A DNA stretch of 52,932 nt from Peptostreptococcus anaerobius VPI 4330 = DSM 2949 (GTDB lineage: Bacteria > Bacillota > Clostridia > Peptostreptococcales > Peptostreptococcaceae). Below the pieces are notes generated by a model that searched no databases, was not told where the DNA came from, and saw nothing but the letters and a program-made list of their open reading frames with translations. Made by a program: the position numbers and the translations under genes. The stretch spans positions 1 to 52,932 of the forward strand of contig NZ_KB906615.1 in assembly GCF_000381525.1 (NCBI RefSeq). The letters run 5' to 3'. Positions 26,002-33,757 of this stretch are shown here, in pieces; position 1 is the stretch's first letter, and every line of letters starts with the position of its first letter.

Positions 26002-26060
26002 TAGGCTTAGAGCTACTTGAGCATCTGATTGAATGCTATGTATTTTTAGATTGAAGATTT

Positions 26061-26100
26061 GGGTATGTATTTATGGTTATCTGTAAGTATGTACCCTTTT
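26061..26100 (+). terminator. Rho-independent terminator after rpoD
   Basis: 13-bp stem GGGTATGTATTTA / TAAGTATGTACCC (some G-U pairs in RNA) with a 10-nt loop and TTTTAATT. Confidence 0.7.
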
Positions 26101-26118
26101 AATTGTAGGGGAGAGTAA

Positions 26119-26892
26119 ATGAAGTTAACAGCTAGACTAGAAAAAATATCTTCCCTGGTAGATCCAGGAAAGAAGATTGCAGATATAGGCACGGACCATG
26201 CCTATATACCATCATATTTGATGTCTAAGGGCCTTGTGAGTGAAGCTATTTTAACAGATGTAAACAAAGGACCGCTTGACAATGCCAAGTCTGAGATTTC
26301 CAAACTAGGGTTTGAAGACAGGTGTCAGCTTAGGTTGGGTAATGGTCTTGAAGTTGTAAAACCAGGTGAGGTAGACCAGATTATAATAGCTGGTATGGGA
26401 GGGATCCTTATCAGTGAGATTTTAGAGGCGGGAAGAAGCACTGCTATAGCCGCTGAAAAACTGATTCTACAGCCAATGCAGGCCCAAGAAGAGCTTAGGC
26501 AATACCTTGATAGGTCTGGATATGAGATAGAGTCTGAACACCTTGTAAGAGAGGATTTTAGGATATACGAAATATTAGTTGTAAGATATAGGGGACTGGA
26601 TTATCAAACAAGTTCATATAGAGATTTTTATCTTGGCTTTAAGGAAGAAGATCATAGTCAAATTAATCAAAAAGATATGGAAAAAATCATCCTAGACCTT
26701 TCTTATGAGATTCCAAAACTAATATTTAACAATCCAAAAGACTTAGTTGAAGGGTTTATAGACAGGAAACTACATGAGTACTCATCTATTTTGGACAAGA
26801 TGCCCAATATAGACAATGAAACAATAAATAAAAGAAAAAAAGAAATAAATTTTAAGCTGAGTGTAATAAAAGCCTTGAAGAAGAAAATATAA
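26119..26892 (+). CDS. trmK: tRNA (adenine(22)-N(1))-methyltransferase TrmK
   Basis: 257 residues. The SAM-binding motif I is KIADIGTDHAYIPSYL (residues ~19-34), with acidic motif II at ILTDVNKGPLDNA, and the family block IIIAGMGGILISEIL. The order sigA-trmK-nif3 is typical of Firmicutes. It methylates A22 in the D arm of tRNA-Ser and others. GGGGAG precedes the ATG. The C-terminal coiled segment (KRKKEINFKLSVIKAL) matches the helical tail of Bacillus YqfN. Confidence 0.92.
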   Translation: MKLTARLEKISSLVDPGKKIADIGTDHAYIPSYLMSKGLVSEAILTDVNKGPLDNAKSEISKLGFEDRCQLRLGNGLEVVKPGEVDQIIIAGMGGILISEILEAGRSTAIAAEKLILQPMQAQEELRQYLDRSGYEIESEHLVREDFRIYEILVVRYRGLDYQTSSYRDFYLGFKEEDHSQINQKDMEKIILDLSYEIPKLIFNNPKDLVEGFIDRKLHEYSSILDKMPNIDNETINKRKKEINFKLSVIKALKKKI

Positions 26893-26928
26893 TTACATGA
26901 GCATAGGTTTATTTGAAAGGAGTTTGTA

Positions 26929-27750
26929 ATGAAACTTAAAAGTATACTAGAGCAAATAAATAAAAAATACCCTGAGAACCTTCAGTATTCGTGGGATAAT
27001 TCAGGCCTAAATATAGGTAATTTAGACTCTGATGTAAATAAGATAATGTTGACCCTAGAGATAACATCTGATACAGTTGATGAGGCTGTAAAAAAGGGAG
27101 TTGACCTAATAATATCCCACCATCCATTTATGTTCTCAAAGGTCAATCAGATAACAAATAAGGACCTAAAGGGAAAGTTAATATATAAATTGATAAAAAA
27201 TGATATAAATGTCTATTGTATGCATACATCATATGATGTAGCTGAAAATGGTTTAAATGACTATTTTGTAAAGCTGATGTCTTATAAGCCAAGCGAGATA
27301 TTAGATCCGGTTGGTGTAGCAGAATTTTATGATGCAGCGACAAAGACTACTGTAACTAAGGAATATGGACTAGGTAGGATTGTTAGACTAGGTGAAGGAC
27401 TTAGGGCCCTAGACTTCCTGCAGAACTTAAAGGCAGCCCTAAAGATTGAAAATATAAGGCTAGTAGGTGACCCTATGAACAATATTGAGTCTTTTGCGGT
27501 TGTAACTGGATCTGGTGCAGAATACTTTGAGATGTGTCACCAAAAGAATGTAGACCTGCTTATAACAGGGGATATGAAGTACCATCAGGCAATAGATTCA
27601 AAAGAGATGGGTGTTATGGTGGCTGATTTTGGTCATTTTGGAACTGAGGATATATTTGCTGAGTCAATAATCGACTTTATCAGGTATATATGCGAAGGAT
27701 GTGAAATTTTCAAGTCGGATATATACATCAATCCATTTACTAATATGTAA
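26929..27750 (+). CDS. Nif3-like dinuclear metal centre protein (YqfO type)
   Basis: 273 residues. Metal ligands are visible in LIISHHPFMFSK (~residues 61-72), the early YSWDNSGLNIG, and the C-terminal VADFGHFGTEDIF. The short form lacks the inserted PII-like domain found in Bacillus YqfO (~370 residues). The family forms ring hexamers with a two-metal site and is annotated as GTP cyclohydrolase 1 type 2 by similarity; the true activity is not firm. AAGGAG precedes the ATG. It is likely cotranscribed with trmK. Confidence 0.9.
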   Translation: MKLKSILEQINKKYPENLQYSWDNSGLNIGNLDSDVNKIMLTLEITSDTVDEAVKKGVDLIISHHPFMFSKVNQITNKDLKGKLIYKLIKNDINVYCMHTSYDVAENGLNDYFVKLMSYKPSEILDPVGVAEFYDAATKTTVTKEYGLGRIVRLGEGLRALDFLQNLKAALKIENIRLVGDPMNNIESFAVVTGSGAEYFEMCHQKNVDLLITGDMKYHQAIDSKEMGVMVADFGHFGTEDIFAESIIDFIRYICEGCEIFKSDIYINPFTNM

Positions 27751-27854
27751 TAGGTCTTTTAAAGATTTTATAGGTTTGTGAAACAGTAATCTAGCTAAGA
27801 TGCATTTCGGGACTTAATAGTAAAATAAAAGAATGATATTGTATTGCAATTAAA

Positions 27855-27897
27855 AAATCTCTATGTTATTATTAGTTTAATAGCATAGAGATTTTTT
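27855..27897 (+). terminator. Rho-independent terminator
   Basis: Stem AATCTCTATG / CATAGAGATT closing an inner TTATTA-TAATAG pairing, followed by a T-run. It ends trmK-nif3. Confidence 0.9.
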
Positions 27898-27939
27898 ATA
27901 AGTATATAATAATTGTTTATTTTAAGAGGAGGTATTTGT

Positions 27940-29295
27940 ATGAAATTCAAGAAGACTTCGCTAGTAATGACAACGGTTATGGCAGTAAATATTATGAGCC
28001 CTATCCTTGCTTATGCTGAACACTTAGATTTCAATAGTATTAGCTCAAGTGACAAGGACTTAAAAGAAACACTAATTAATTGTATTGAAAACAGCCCTGA
28101 AATTAGATACGGCAAATTGGCTAGAAAGGGTATAAGGTTGGATGATAAGGACCTAGTAAGGGAAATTATAGGTCTTTTGAGGGATTCCAAGATGAAGGAA
28201 GTGCCTAAGGGACAGGAGTACAAGGGATACCCTCACTATATTTCTGGCAAGGACTTTAGTGTTGGTTTCTACTCAGATACTAAGAATAATATTTACAATG
28301 GGTGCTTGTATCTTAGAAGCAAGGATTCTTACTCAACTAGGGTATTTAGAACAGACAAGAATATACAAGACAAAATCATCAATTTATGCAAAAACTCAAT
28401 GAAGGTAACTGAAGAGGGTTATGTTGGTGGCTTGCATTACAATGATAGTAAGGCTAGTATGAAAGTGAACTCTTCTATATCTATATGTGATGCAGGATTT
28501 GCAAGGTCTAAGGATGTTGTTTTGGCAAGTGCTGATTCTGTAGCCGATTCTCTTTCATCTGCAGGACTTGCTGGTTACCTTGACGCTCCTATACTGCTTT
28601 CAGAGAGAGAAGAATTAAACGAGAACCTTCTCAATAAATTATACGATCTTAAGGCCGAGAATATTCATATAACATCAGGTTCCAAAATGATAAGCGACAA
28701 GGTTATAAATAAGCTAAAAGAAAAAGGTTTTAATATAATAGATTATTCTGGAAGGTCTAGGTATGATACATCATTGAATATAGCCAAGAAAATAGGAGCA
28801 AATATATATTCAATTGCCAACGGAGAATATTTCTTTGATGTTCCAAGTATAGCCACATATGCATACAGTACAAAGACACCGATCTTATTGACACCAAAAG
28901 ACAAGTTAAGACCTGATTCTTTGGAACTTCTTAAAAAGAATGCAAAACCGGATAGACTAAAAACAGGAAACGGAATATCTACAAGAGCTATTTTAGTAGG
29001 TGGTAGATCAACACTATCAGACAATATTTATAGGGAGCTTGTAAAGAATGGTATAGAGGCCAATAGATTGAGTGGGTATAATAGGTTAGAAACATCATCA
29101 GTGATAATAGACAAATTATTCTCAAATAGAACAGGCTATACATACATTAATTGCGACAAACCTATGGCTGGTATATTGGCGTCTTCTATTGCAGCTAAAA
29201 ACAACAAGCCAGTTAAACTTGAATTAGATTCATTTATTGAAGACAATTTCGCCAAATATTCTAAAGAGAATAGCGATAACTATATAATTAGATAG
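27940..29295 (+). CDS. Secreted cell-wall protein with three CWB2 repeats
   Basis: About 451 residues from the ATG at 27940 (AGAGGAGGT at 27926-27933); an upstream in-frame ATG lacks such a site. The signal peptide is MKFKKTSLVMTTVMAVNIMS and ends near AYA. Residues ~25-175 are a unique domain I do not recognise. From ~180 three CWB2 (PF04122-type) repeats follow, each with an ADSVADSLSSAGLAGYL-, ILLxxxxxL- or AILVGGRSTLSD-like core. CWB2 modules bind an anionic wall polymer non-covalently in Clostridioides difficile and relatives, so the protein is probably on the surface. Confidence 0.9.
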   Translation: MKFKKTSLVMTTVMAVNIMSPILAYAEHLDFNSISSSDKDLKETLINCIENSPEIRYGKLARKGIRLDDKDLVREIIGLLRDSKMKEVPKGQEYKGYPHYISGKDFSVGFYSDTKNNIYNGCLYLRSKDSYSTRVFRTDKNIQDKIINLCKNSMKVTEEGYVGGLHYNDSKASMKVNSSISICDAGFARSKDVVLASADSVADSLSSAGLAGYLDAPILLSEREELNENLLNKLYDLKAENIHITSGSKMISDKVINKLKEKGFNIIDYSGRSRYDTSLNIAKKIGANIYSIANGEYFFDVPSIATYAYSTKTPILLTPKDKLRPDSLELLKKNAKPDRLKTGNGISTRAILVGGRSTLSDNIYRELVKNGIEANRLSGYNRLETSSVIIDKLFSNRTGYTYINCDKPMAGILASSIAAKNNKPVKLELDSFIEDNFAKYSKENSDNYIIR

Positions 29296-29333
29296 TTTTC
29301 ATGAAAAAAAATACAAAGAATTCAAATAAGATA

Positions 29334-29362
29334 TTGACAATACTAAAAAAATGACCTATTAT
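29334..29362 (+). promoter_or_regulatory. Promoter of the T-box/trpP transcript
   Basis: Perfect TTGACA (29334-29339), a 17-bp spacer and TATTAT (29357-29362). The predicted start near 29369 is just before the T-box leader. Confidence 0.75.
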
Positions 29363-29369
29363 AATTACA

Positions 29370-29657
29370 TAGTTAATCTGATGAAGAGAATTAGTAACTC
29401 AATGGTACTATTAATAGAGAGCTGACTGTGGTGGAATGTCGGTAGTAGGAGTTGGGCGAATGGGTCTTGGAGGAGTGGATCGAAATAATAGTAGACTTCA
29501 CCGTGGGCTGCACGTTATAGCGGATAGGGAATGATTGTTCCTGATAATGAGATATGTATAGGTTTGTAATTGTATTTGACAGCAACAGACTGGTACATAA
29601 TTTAGGTGGCAACGCGAATTTATGCTTCGCCCTATATCAAGGGCGGAGTTTTTTTTA
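29370..29657 (+). ncRNA. T-box riboswitch, tryptophan-specific (UGG)
   Basis: The leader has the usual landmarks in order: GATGAAGAGAATTAGTAA at the 5' end, AGAGAGCTG with the GGTGG apical part of stem I, then GAA-TGG-GTCTTGGAG, where the position after GAA (29461-29463) reads TGG, the Trp codon. The T-box AGGTGGCAACGCG is at 29604-29616. The terminator follows: CTTCGCCCT / AGGGCGGAG (29625-29649) plus eight Ts. Uncharged tRNA-Trp would pair with the specifier and the T-box and allow read-through into the transporter gene. The specifier was placed by eye. Confidence 0.92.
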
Positions 29658-29845
29658 TTTTGATTAACTATAAATATTTTCTAGAGGTGATAGTATGTTG
29701 TGAAATTTAGATAGTAGTATGGGAAAATTTATAGTAGTTATGTCTAGTCTGAGATAAAGACTCAGAAAAATTTAGAAATAATATGGTAATATATATTTTA
29801 TAATGATATTATTAAATAGTAGCTTAGTAAATGGAGGTTATATAA
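29658..29845 (+). other. Spacer between T-box and trpP with a two-codon ORF
   Basis: An AGAGGTGAT ribosome-site-like sequence (29683-29691) is followed by ATG TTG TGA (29695-29703), a start-Leu-stop unit. The rest is AT-rich with a TATAAT at 29799-29804 that has no matching -35. The ribosome site of trpP, GGAGGT, lies at 29832-29837. Whether the mini-ORF is translated is unknown. Confidence 0.35.
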
Positions 29846-30403
29846 ATGAAAAGAAGAACGATAGACACAAAGAAGATGATTTTAAATGCAATATTGCTAG
29901 GTATTGGTTTTATTTTGCACCAGGTATTGCCGGCCTTGGCTGCAGGTATCACACCAGATATGACCCTAGTGATGTTGTTTTGTATAATGGTAATAAATAG
30001 AGAAAACTATAAGACTTGCCTAGTATCAGGCATTATAACAGCTATATTTTCAGCCCTAGCGACAAAGTTTCCTATGGGTCAGATACCAAACTTTGTTGAT
30101 AAGGTGGTAACTATGCATGTTATGTACTTATTTATGAAGTCACTTTATATGTTGCCAGTTATGAATAGAATCGGTAAAAAGGCAGACCAGATAGCAGTAG
30201 TGAGCATGACAGCTATAGGTACCTTGGTAAGTGGAGTTGTATTTTTAACTGTTGCATACCTAATGGCAGGTCTACCAGGAGGATTTGGAGTTCTGTTTGT
30301 ATCAGTTGTCCTACCAACCCTAGTATTCAATATGGTAGCTTGTCTGGTACTATACAATGTTCTTAGCCTTTCTTTAAAGAGGAGTAGCTACCAACTTAAC
30401 TAA
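29846..30403 (+). CDS. trpP: Tryptophan transporter TrpP (ECF S-component type)
   Basis: 185 residues with five or six membrane helices (about 12-34, 38-56, 58-72, 88-106, 118-140 and 150-172). The N-terminal LNAILLGIGFILHQVLPALA and a GGFGVLFVSVVLPTLVFNMV helix resemble TrpP and other small S-component-like uptake proteins. The UGG T-box directly upstream is the main reason for assigning tryptophan. No energising ECF genes are adjacent; they are usually shared and encoded elsewhere. A terminator follows. Confidence 0.85.
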   Translation: MKRRTIDTKKMILNAILLGIGFILHQVLPALAAGITPDMTLVMLFCIMVINRENYKTCLVSGIITAIFSALATKFPMGQIPNFVDKVVTMHVMYLFMKSLYMLPVMNRIGKKADQIAVVSMTAIGTLVSGVVFLTVAYLMAGLPGGFGVLFVSVVLPTLVFNMVACLVLYNVLSLSLKRSSYQLN

Positions 30404-30413
30404 ATATAATATT

Positions 30414-30441
30414 AAAGGACTCCATTTGGAGTCCTTTTTAA
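30414..30441 (+). terminator. Rho-independent terminator after trpP
   Basis: Perfect 10-bp stem AAAGGACTCC / GGAGTCCTTT with a 4-nt loop and Ts. The downstream 100 bp carries an 11-bp duplication (TATGCTATTTT) of no clear meaning. Confidence 0.92.
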
Positions 30442-30545
30442 TTACATATTATTCTAATATTATATTCTTTTATGCTATTTTTATGCTATTTTTAATAAGC
30501 TAGCTTTATTTTATATTTATGATATTTCACCTACTTACCTTTATC

Positions 30546-32741
30546 CTACTCCATTAAAAAGCTGCTCTCAAACCTATGTGATAGGGGTTCTAACTTCCTA
30601 TTTATGATATCCTTGGATACTGTGCCAAAGATTATAAATATGATGGCGAACACAACTAGTCCTGCGCAGTCTCGGTATAGGTTTGGTGGGTAAACTCCTC
30701 CTATAGCCTCTCTACAAGCGTTTATACCATATGTGAAAGGTATAAATGAATTGATAGTCTTAAAGAAGGTTGGAGTCATCTGTATAGGGAATGTACCGCC
30801 AGACCCACCTATTTGTATTACAAGTAGGAACATAGATAGGGCCTTACCTACTGTCTTAAATACGGATACTAGGGTGTATATCAAGCAACAAAAGCATACG
30901 CTACACAACATAAGTATGGATATAAATAGGAAGGGATCTGCTGCAGTAACACCAAGTAAAACTAAGTCACCTATTGATATTATCAGCGACTGAATAATAG
31001 ATAATATTAAAAATAGGGTAAGTCTACCATAGTATTTTTCAAGAGGCTTGTATTTGTCTCCCGGATCAGTAGATATAAGGGTACAAAGGATAAGGGCACC
31101 TACCCAGGTTGCTAGAACACTGTAAAATGGAGCCATGGCTGACCCGTAGTTTGCCATCTTGTACAACTTTACTTCCTTTATTTCAACTGGTTTTTTAATA
31201 AAATCAGCCCTGTCTAGGATATTGGTTTTTATGACATCATTTATTGTTTTTAGGTCCTTGTTGTTTTCAAGCTTGTCAATCATCTCTAGAGAATCTTTTA
31301 TTTGACTTCTAAGGAGGTCTATAGAGATTTGAGATGTTCCCAGTGTTGAATCAATATTCTTGTTCATTGAATCCAAGTTATTGATAAAGTTACTAGTTGC
31401 TGGGTAGATTCCTTCTGTAGACCTTATAATTGAATCTAGGTCTCTTTGAATATCTGACCTACTTGACTTGGCCTTGTTTAGGGGACCTGTAATTAGGTCA
31501 TCATAATCAAGTATAATATTATTTGTCTTATCGTTTAAATCACTAGTTATAGACGCAACTTGGTCTATTAGATCAGAGTTTATTTGGTTGCTCCTAGATA
31601 TCAAATCTATAATGTTGCTTAGCTTTTGACTGGCATTATTTAAGTCAGAGTAGTGGTTATTTAACCTAGCTATTGCTGCATTTAAAATATTCGTATTTCC
31701 TGTTGAAAATATATTCATTAGGTCAATAACATTAGACAACCTTGATGATGCCTGGTCTATGTTTGATTTTATTTTACTCACTTGCCTAATAGCTTCCTGG
31801 CTGCTTGAGCTTGAAAGGCTTCCAAGACTTTGAGCCAAAGAACTTGACGTATTTATAAGTCTAGATATGCTCTTCAGGCTAGTCTTGACCTGAGGACCTA
31901 CAGAGTTGATATCTGAGTTGGCCTGGTTAAGACTTGACTGGATATCTGAACTTAGTCTTCTAGAATTATCTAGACTAGTTTTTATACTTACAAGGGTATT
32001 GTTGGATGAGGATAGTAGTTTTTTCATGTCCTCATTTGATGACTTGGCATTTTTTGTTACCTTTTCTAGGTTTACAAGCTGTTTGTCTAGGTTTTTGAGG
32101 CTGGTCTTCATTGTATCAAGCTTGGGGTTGATGTCACCTATCATGGATGAGGTGCCACCTATTGCCGCAAGCGAAGACTTGCTTATAGTACCTATTAGAA
32201 TCTCACTGATCTTAGCCTGAATCTTGTTGGCTCCTTGGTCAGTTATCTTTTCAGCTATTGCATTTGTCTTTTCGTTGGTTGTATATTCTATGCTGGCTTT
32301 TTTAACATCTTTTCTTGTTATCGATGTTAGATTCTTGGTAAAGTCTTTTGGTATTTTTATTATTGCATAGTATTTACCGGTCTTGATTCCCTTTTGGGCA
32401 TCTTTGTCTGAGACGAAATTCCAGTCCAAGTTCTTGTTGTTTTTCAAGTTTTCTACTAGCTTGTCACCAAAATGTAGGTCTTGGTCCTTAAATTGATATC
32501 CCTTGTCATCGTTAACAACGGCTACTGAAAGGTTCTTAGTGTTGCCGTATGGATCCCAGAATGCCTCTATATTAAACCAGGCGTAAAGGGATGGTATAAT
32601 TGTAAGACCAACTACTATTATGGTCACTATTCTGTTTCTTTTGATTTCTTTTATATCATTATAGAAAATTTCTCTTACAACTCCTATACTTGGAAGCTTG
32701 GATATAATGTGTTTTTCAAAGAATTTAGTGTTTTTTTTCAT
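30546..32741 (-). CDS. YhgE/Pip-family membrane protein
   Basis: 731 residues. One membrane helix near the N-terminus (VTIIVVGLTIIPSLYAWFNI) is followed by the family's NLSVAVVNDDKGYQF block. A long extracytoplasmic, Ser/Asn/Ile-rich coiled-coil region spans ~180-500. Five or six C-terminal helices (from ~540) follow, with the GGSGGTFPIQMTP and INSFIPFTYGINACREAIGG motifs. Related to lactococcal Pip (phage infection protein) and YhgE, which resemble ABC-2 permeases. Relatives are phage receptors or parts of secretion systems; the role here is unknown. It is divergent from the NatA-like genes. Confidence 0.9.
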   Translation of the reverse strand: MKKNTKFFEKHIISKLPSIGVVREIFYNDIKEIKRNRIVTIIVVGLTIIPSLYAWFNIEAFWDPYGNTKNLSVAVVNDDKGYQFKDQDLHFGDKLVENLKNNKNLDWNFVSDKDAQKGIKTGKYYAIIKIPKDFTKNLTSITRKDVKKASIEYTTNEKTNAIAEKITDQGANKIQAKISEILIGTISKSSLAAIGGTSSMIGDINPKLDTMKTSLKNLDKQLVNLEKVTKNAKSSNEDMKKLLSSSNNTLVSIKTSLDNSRRLSSDIQSSLNQANSDINSVGPQVKTSLKSISRLINTSSSLAQSLGSLSSSSSQEAIRQVSKIKSNIDQASSRLSNVIDLMNIFSTGNTNILNAAIARLNNHYSDLNNASQKLSNIIDLISRSNQINSDLIDQVASITSDLNDKTNNIILDYDDLITGPLNKAKSSRSDIQRDLDSIIRSTEGIYPATSNFINNLDSMNKNIDSTLGTSQISIDLLRSQIKDSLEMIDKLENNKDLKTINDVIKTNILDRADFIKKPVEIKEVKLYKMANYGSAMAPFYSVLATWVGALILCTLISTDPGDKYKPLEKYYGRLTLFLILSIIQSLIISIGDLVLLGVTAADPFLFISILMLCSVCFCCLIYTLVSVFKTVGKALSMFLLVIQIGGSGGTFPIQMTPTFFKTINSFIPFTYGINACREAIGGVYPPNLYRDCAGLVVFAIIFIIFGTVSKDIINRKLEPLSHRFESSFLME

Positions 32742-32804
32742 TTTATCACCTGCTTAATCATCACTCATACTAATTTTGAATAAATTCGTGTTCTTTACAA
32801 ATAG

Positions 32805-32833
32805 ATTATAATACAATTTATCTGCTTTGTAAA
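32805..32833 (-). promoter_or_regulatory. Promoter of the Pip/YhgE gene
   Basis: Reverse strand TTTACA (32833-32828), a 17-bp spacer and TATAAT (32810-32805), 64 bp before the start codon. Confidence 0.75.
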
Positions 32834-32918
32834 TAACCTAATTATTTTGTTGGTCTTTAGTTTAAAAAGTTTATTTAATTTGACTAAACATATCTTATAT
32901 GTAATAATTAGATTATGA

Positions 32919-32946
32919 TTTACATATTTATATGCTAAAATATAAT
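32919..32946 (+). promoter_or_regulatory. Promoter of the NatA-like operon
   Basis: TTTACA (32919-32924), a 16-bp spacer and TATAAT (32941-32946), 25 bp before the start codon. Confidence 0.65.
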
Positions 32947-32971
32947 TATATTTAATGAAAGAGGTATAAAA

Positions 32972-33757
32972 ATGCTTGAAGTAATGGGTCTTAAAAAGAC
33001 ATTTATAAAGAACGAGCAATATATAAATGATAAAGGAAAGAAGAAAAATAAGCAGGTTGAGTTCAATGCTGTAGATGGAATATCTTTTAGTGCAAGTGAC
33101 GGAGAGATACTGGGTATACTGGGTCCAAATGGAGCAGGTAAGACAACACTCTTGAGGATGATAGGTGGTATACTAACACCTGATGATGGAAAAGTAATAT
33201 TTGATTCGGAGGATTCTGCAAAGGACCTAAACAGGTTTAAGAAGAATATAGGCTACCTATCAGGCAATACCAAGCTATACAAAAAGCTTACTCCTAGGGA
33301 AATAATGTCTACATTTGCCAGTCTAAATGGCATGACCAAGGAAGAAATAAGTAAATCAATAGAAAATATTGTAGACCTTATGAAGATGGGAGACTTCATT
33401 GACAATAGGATTGAAAACCTATCTACCGGACAAACTCAGAGGGCTTCAATAGCTAGGTGTCTTATACATTCGCCAAAGTTGTATATTTTTGATGAGCCTA
33501 CACTGGGCCTAGATGTCATCTCGAGTAAGGGCATAATAGACTTTATGAAAAATGAGAAGGCTAGTGGCAAGATTGTCCTTTATTCAACTCACTATATGGA
33601 AGAGGCTGAGTCTCTTTGCGACAAGATTGTTTTCCTATATAAGGGAAAGATTATAGCTAGTGGAAGTCCCAAGCAAATCATGGAGGACTCTTCAACTGAC
33701 AATTTGAGGGATGCCTTTATAAAGCTTGCAGATATAGGAGGGGAAAATGAGATTTAA
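32972..33757 (+). CDS. ABC transporter ATP-binding protein (NatA-like)
   Basis: 261 residues. Walker A is GPNGAGKTT, the signature is NLSTGQTQRASIAR, Walker B is LYIFDEPTLGLD, and the H-loop is YSTHYMEEAE. An insert of charged residues near the N-terminus (NDKGKKKNKQVEF) is unusual but short. It energises an exporter with the permease fusion encoded next; the two reading frames overlap by 11 bp. The closest known type is NatA, which with NatB exports sodium. The substrate here is inferred only. Confidence 0.88.
   Translation: MLEVMGLKKTFIKNEQYINDKGKKKNKQVEFNAVDGISFSASDGEILGILGPNGAGKTTLLRMIGGILTPDDGKVIFDSEDSAKDLNRFKKNIGYLSGNTKLYKKLTPREIMSTFASLNGMTKEEISKSIENIVDLMKMGDFIDNRIENLSTGQTQRASIARCLIHSPKLYIFDEPTLGLDVISSKGIIDFMKNEKASGKIVLYSTHYMEEAESLCDKIVFLYKGKIIASGSPKQIMEDSSTDNLRDAFIKLADIGGENEI

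Noticed and set aside
32795-33019. 74-codon - strand ORF between the Pip and NatA-like genes
   Set aside because: Its composition is Ile/Asn/Lys/Tyr from AT-rich DNA, it overlaps two good divergent promoters and the start of the ATPase gene, and it has no ribosome site.
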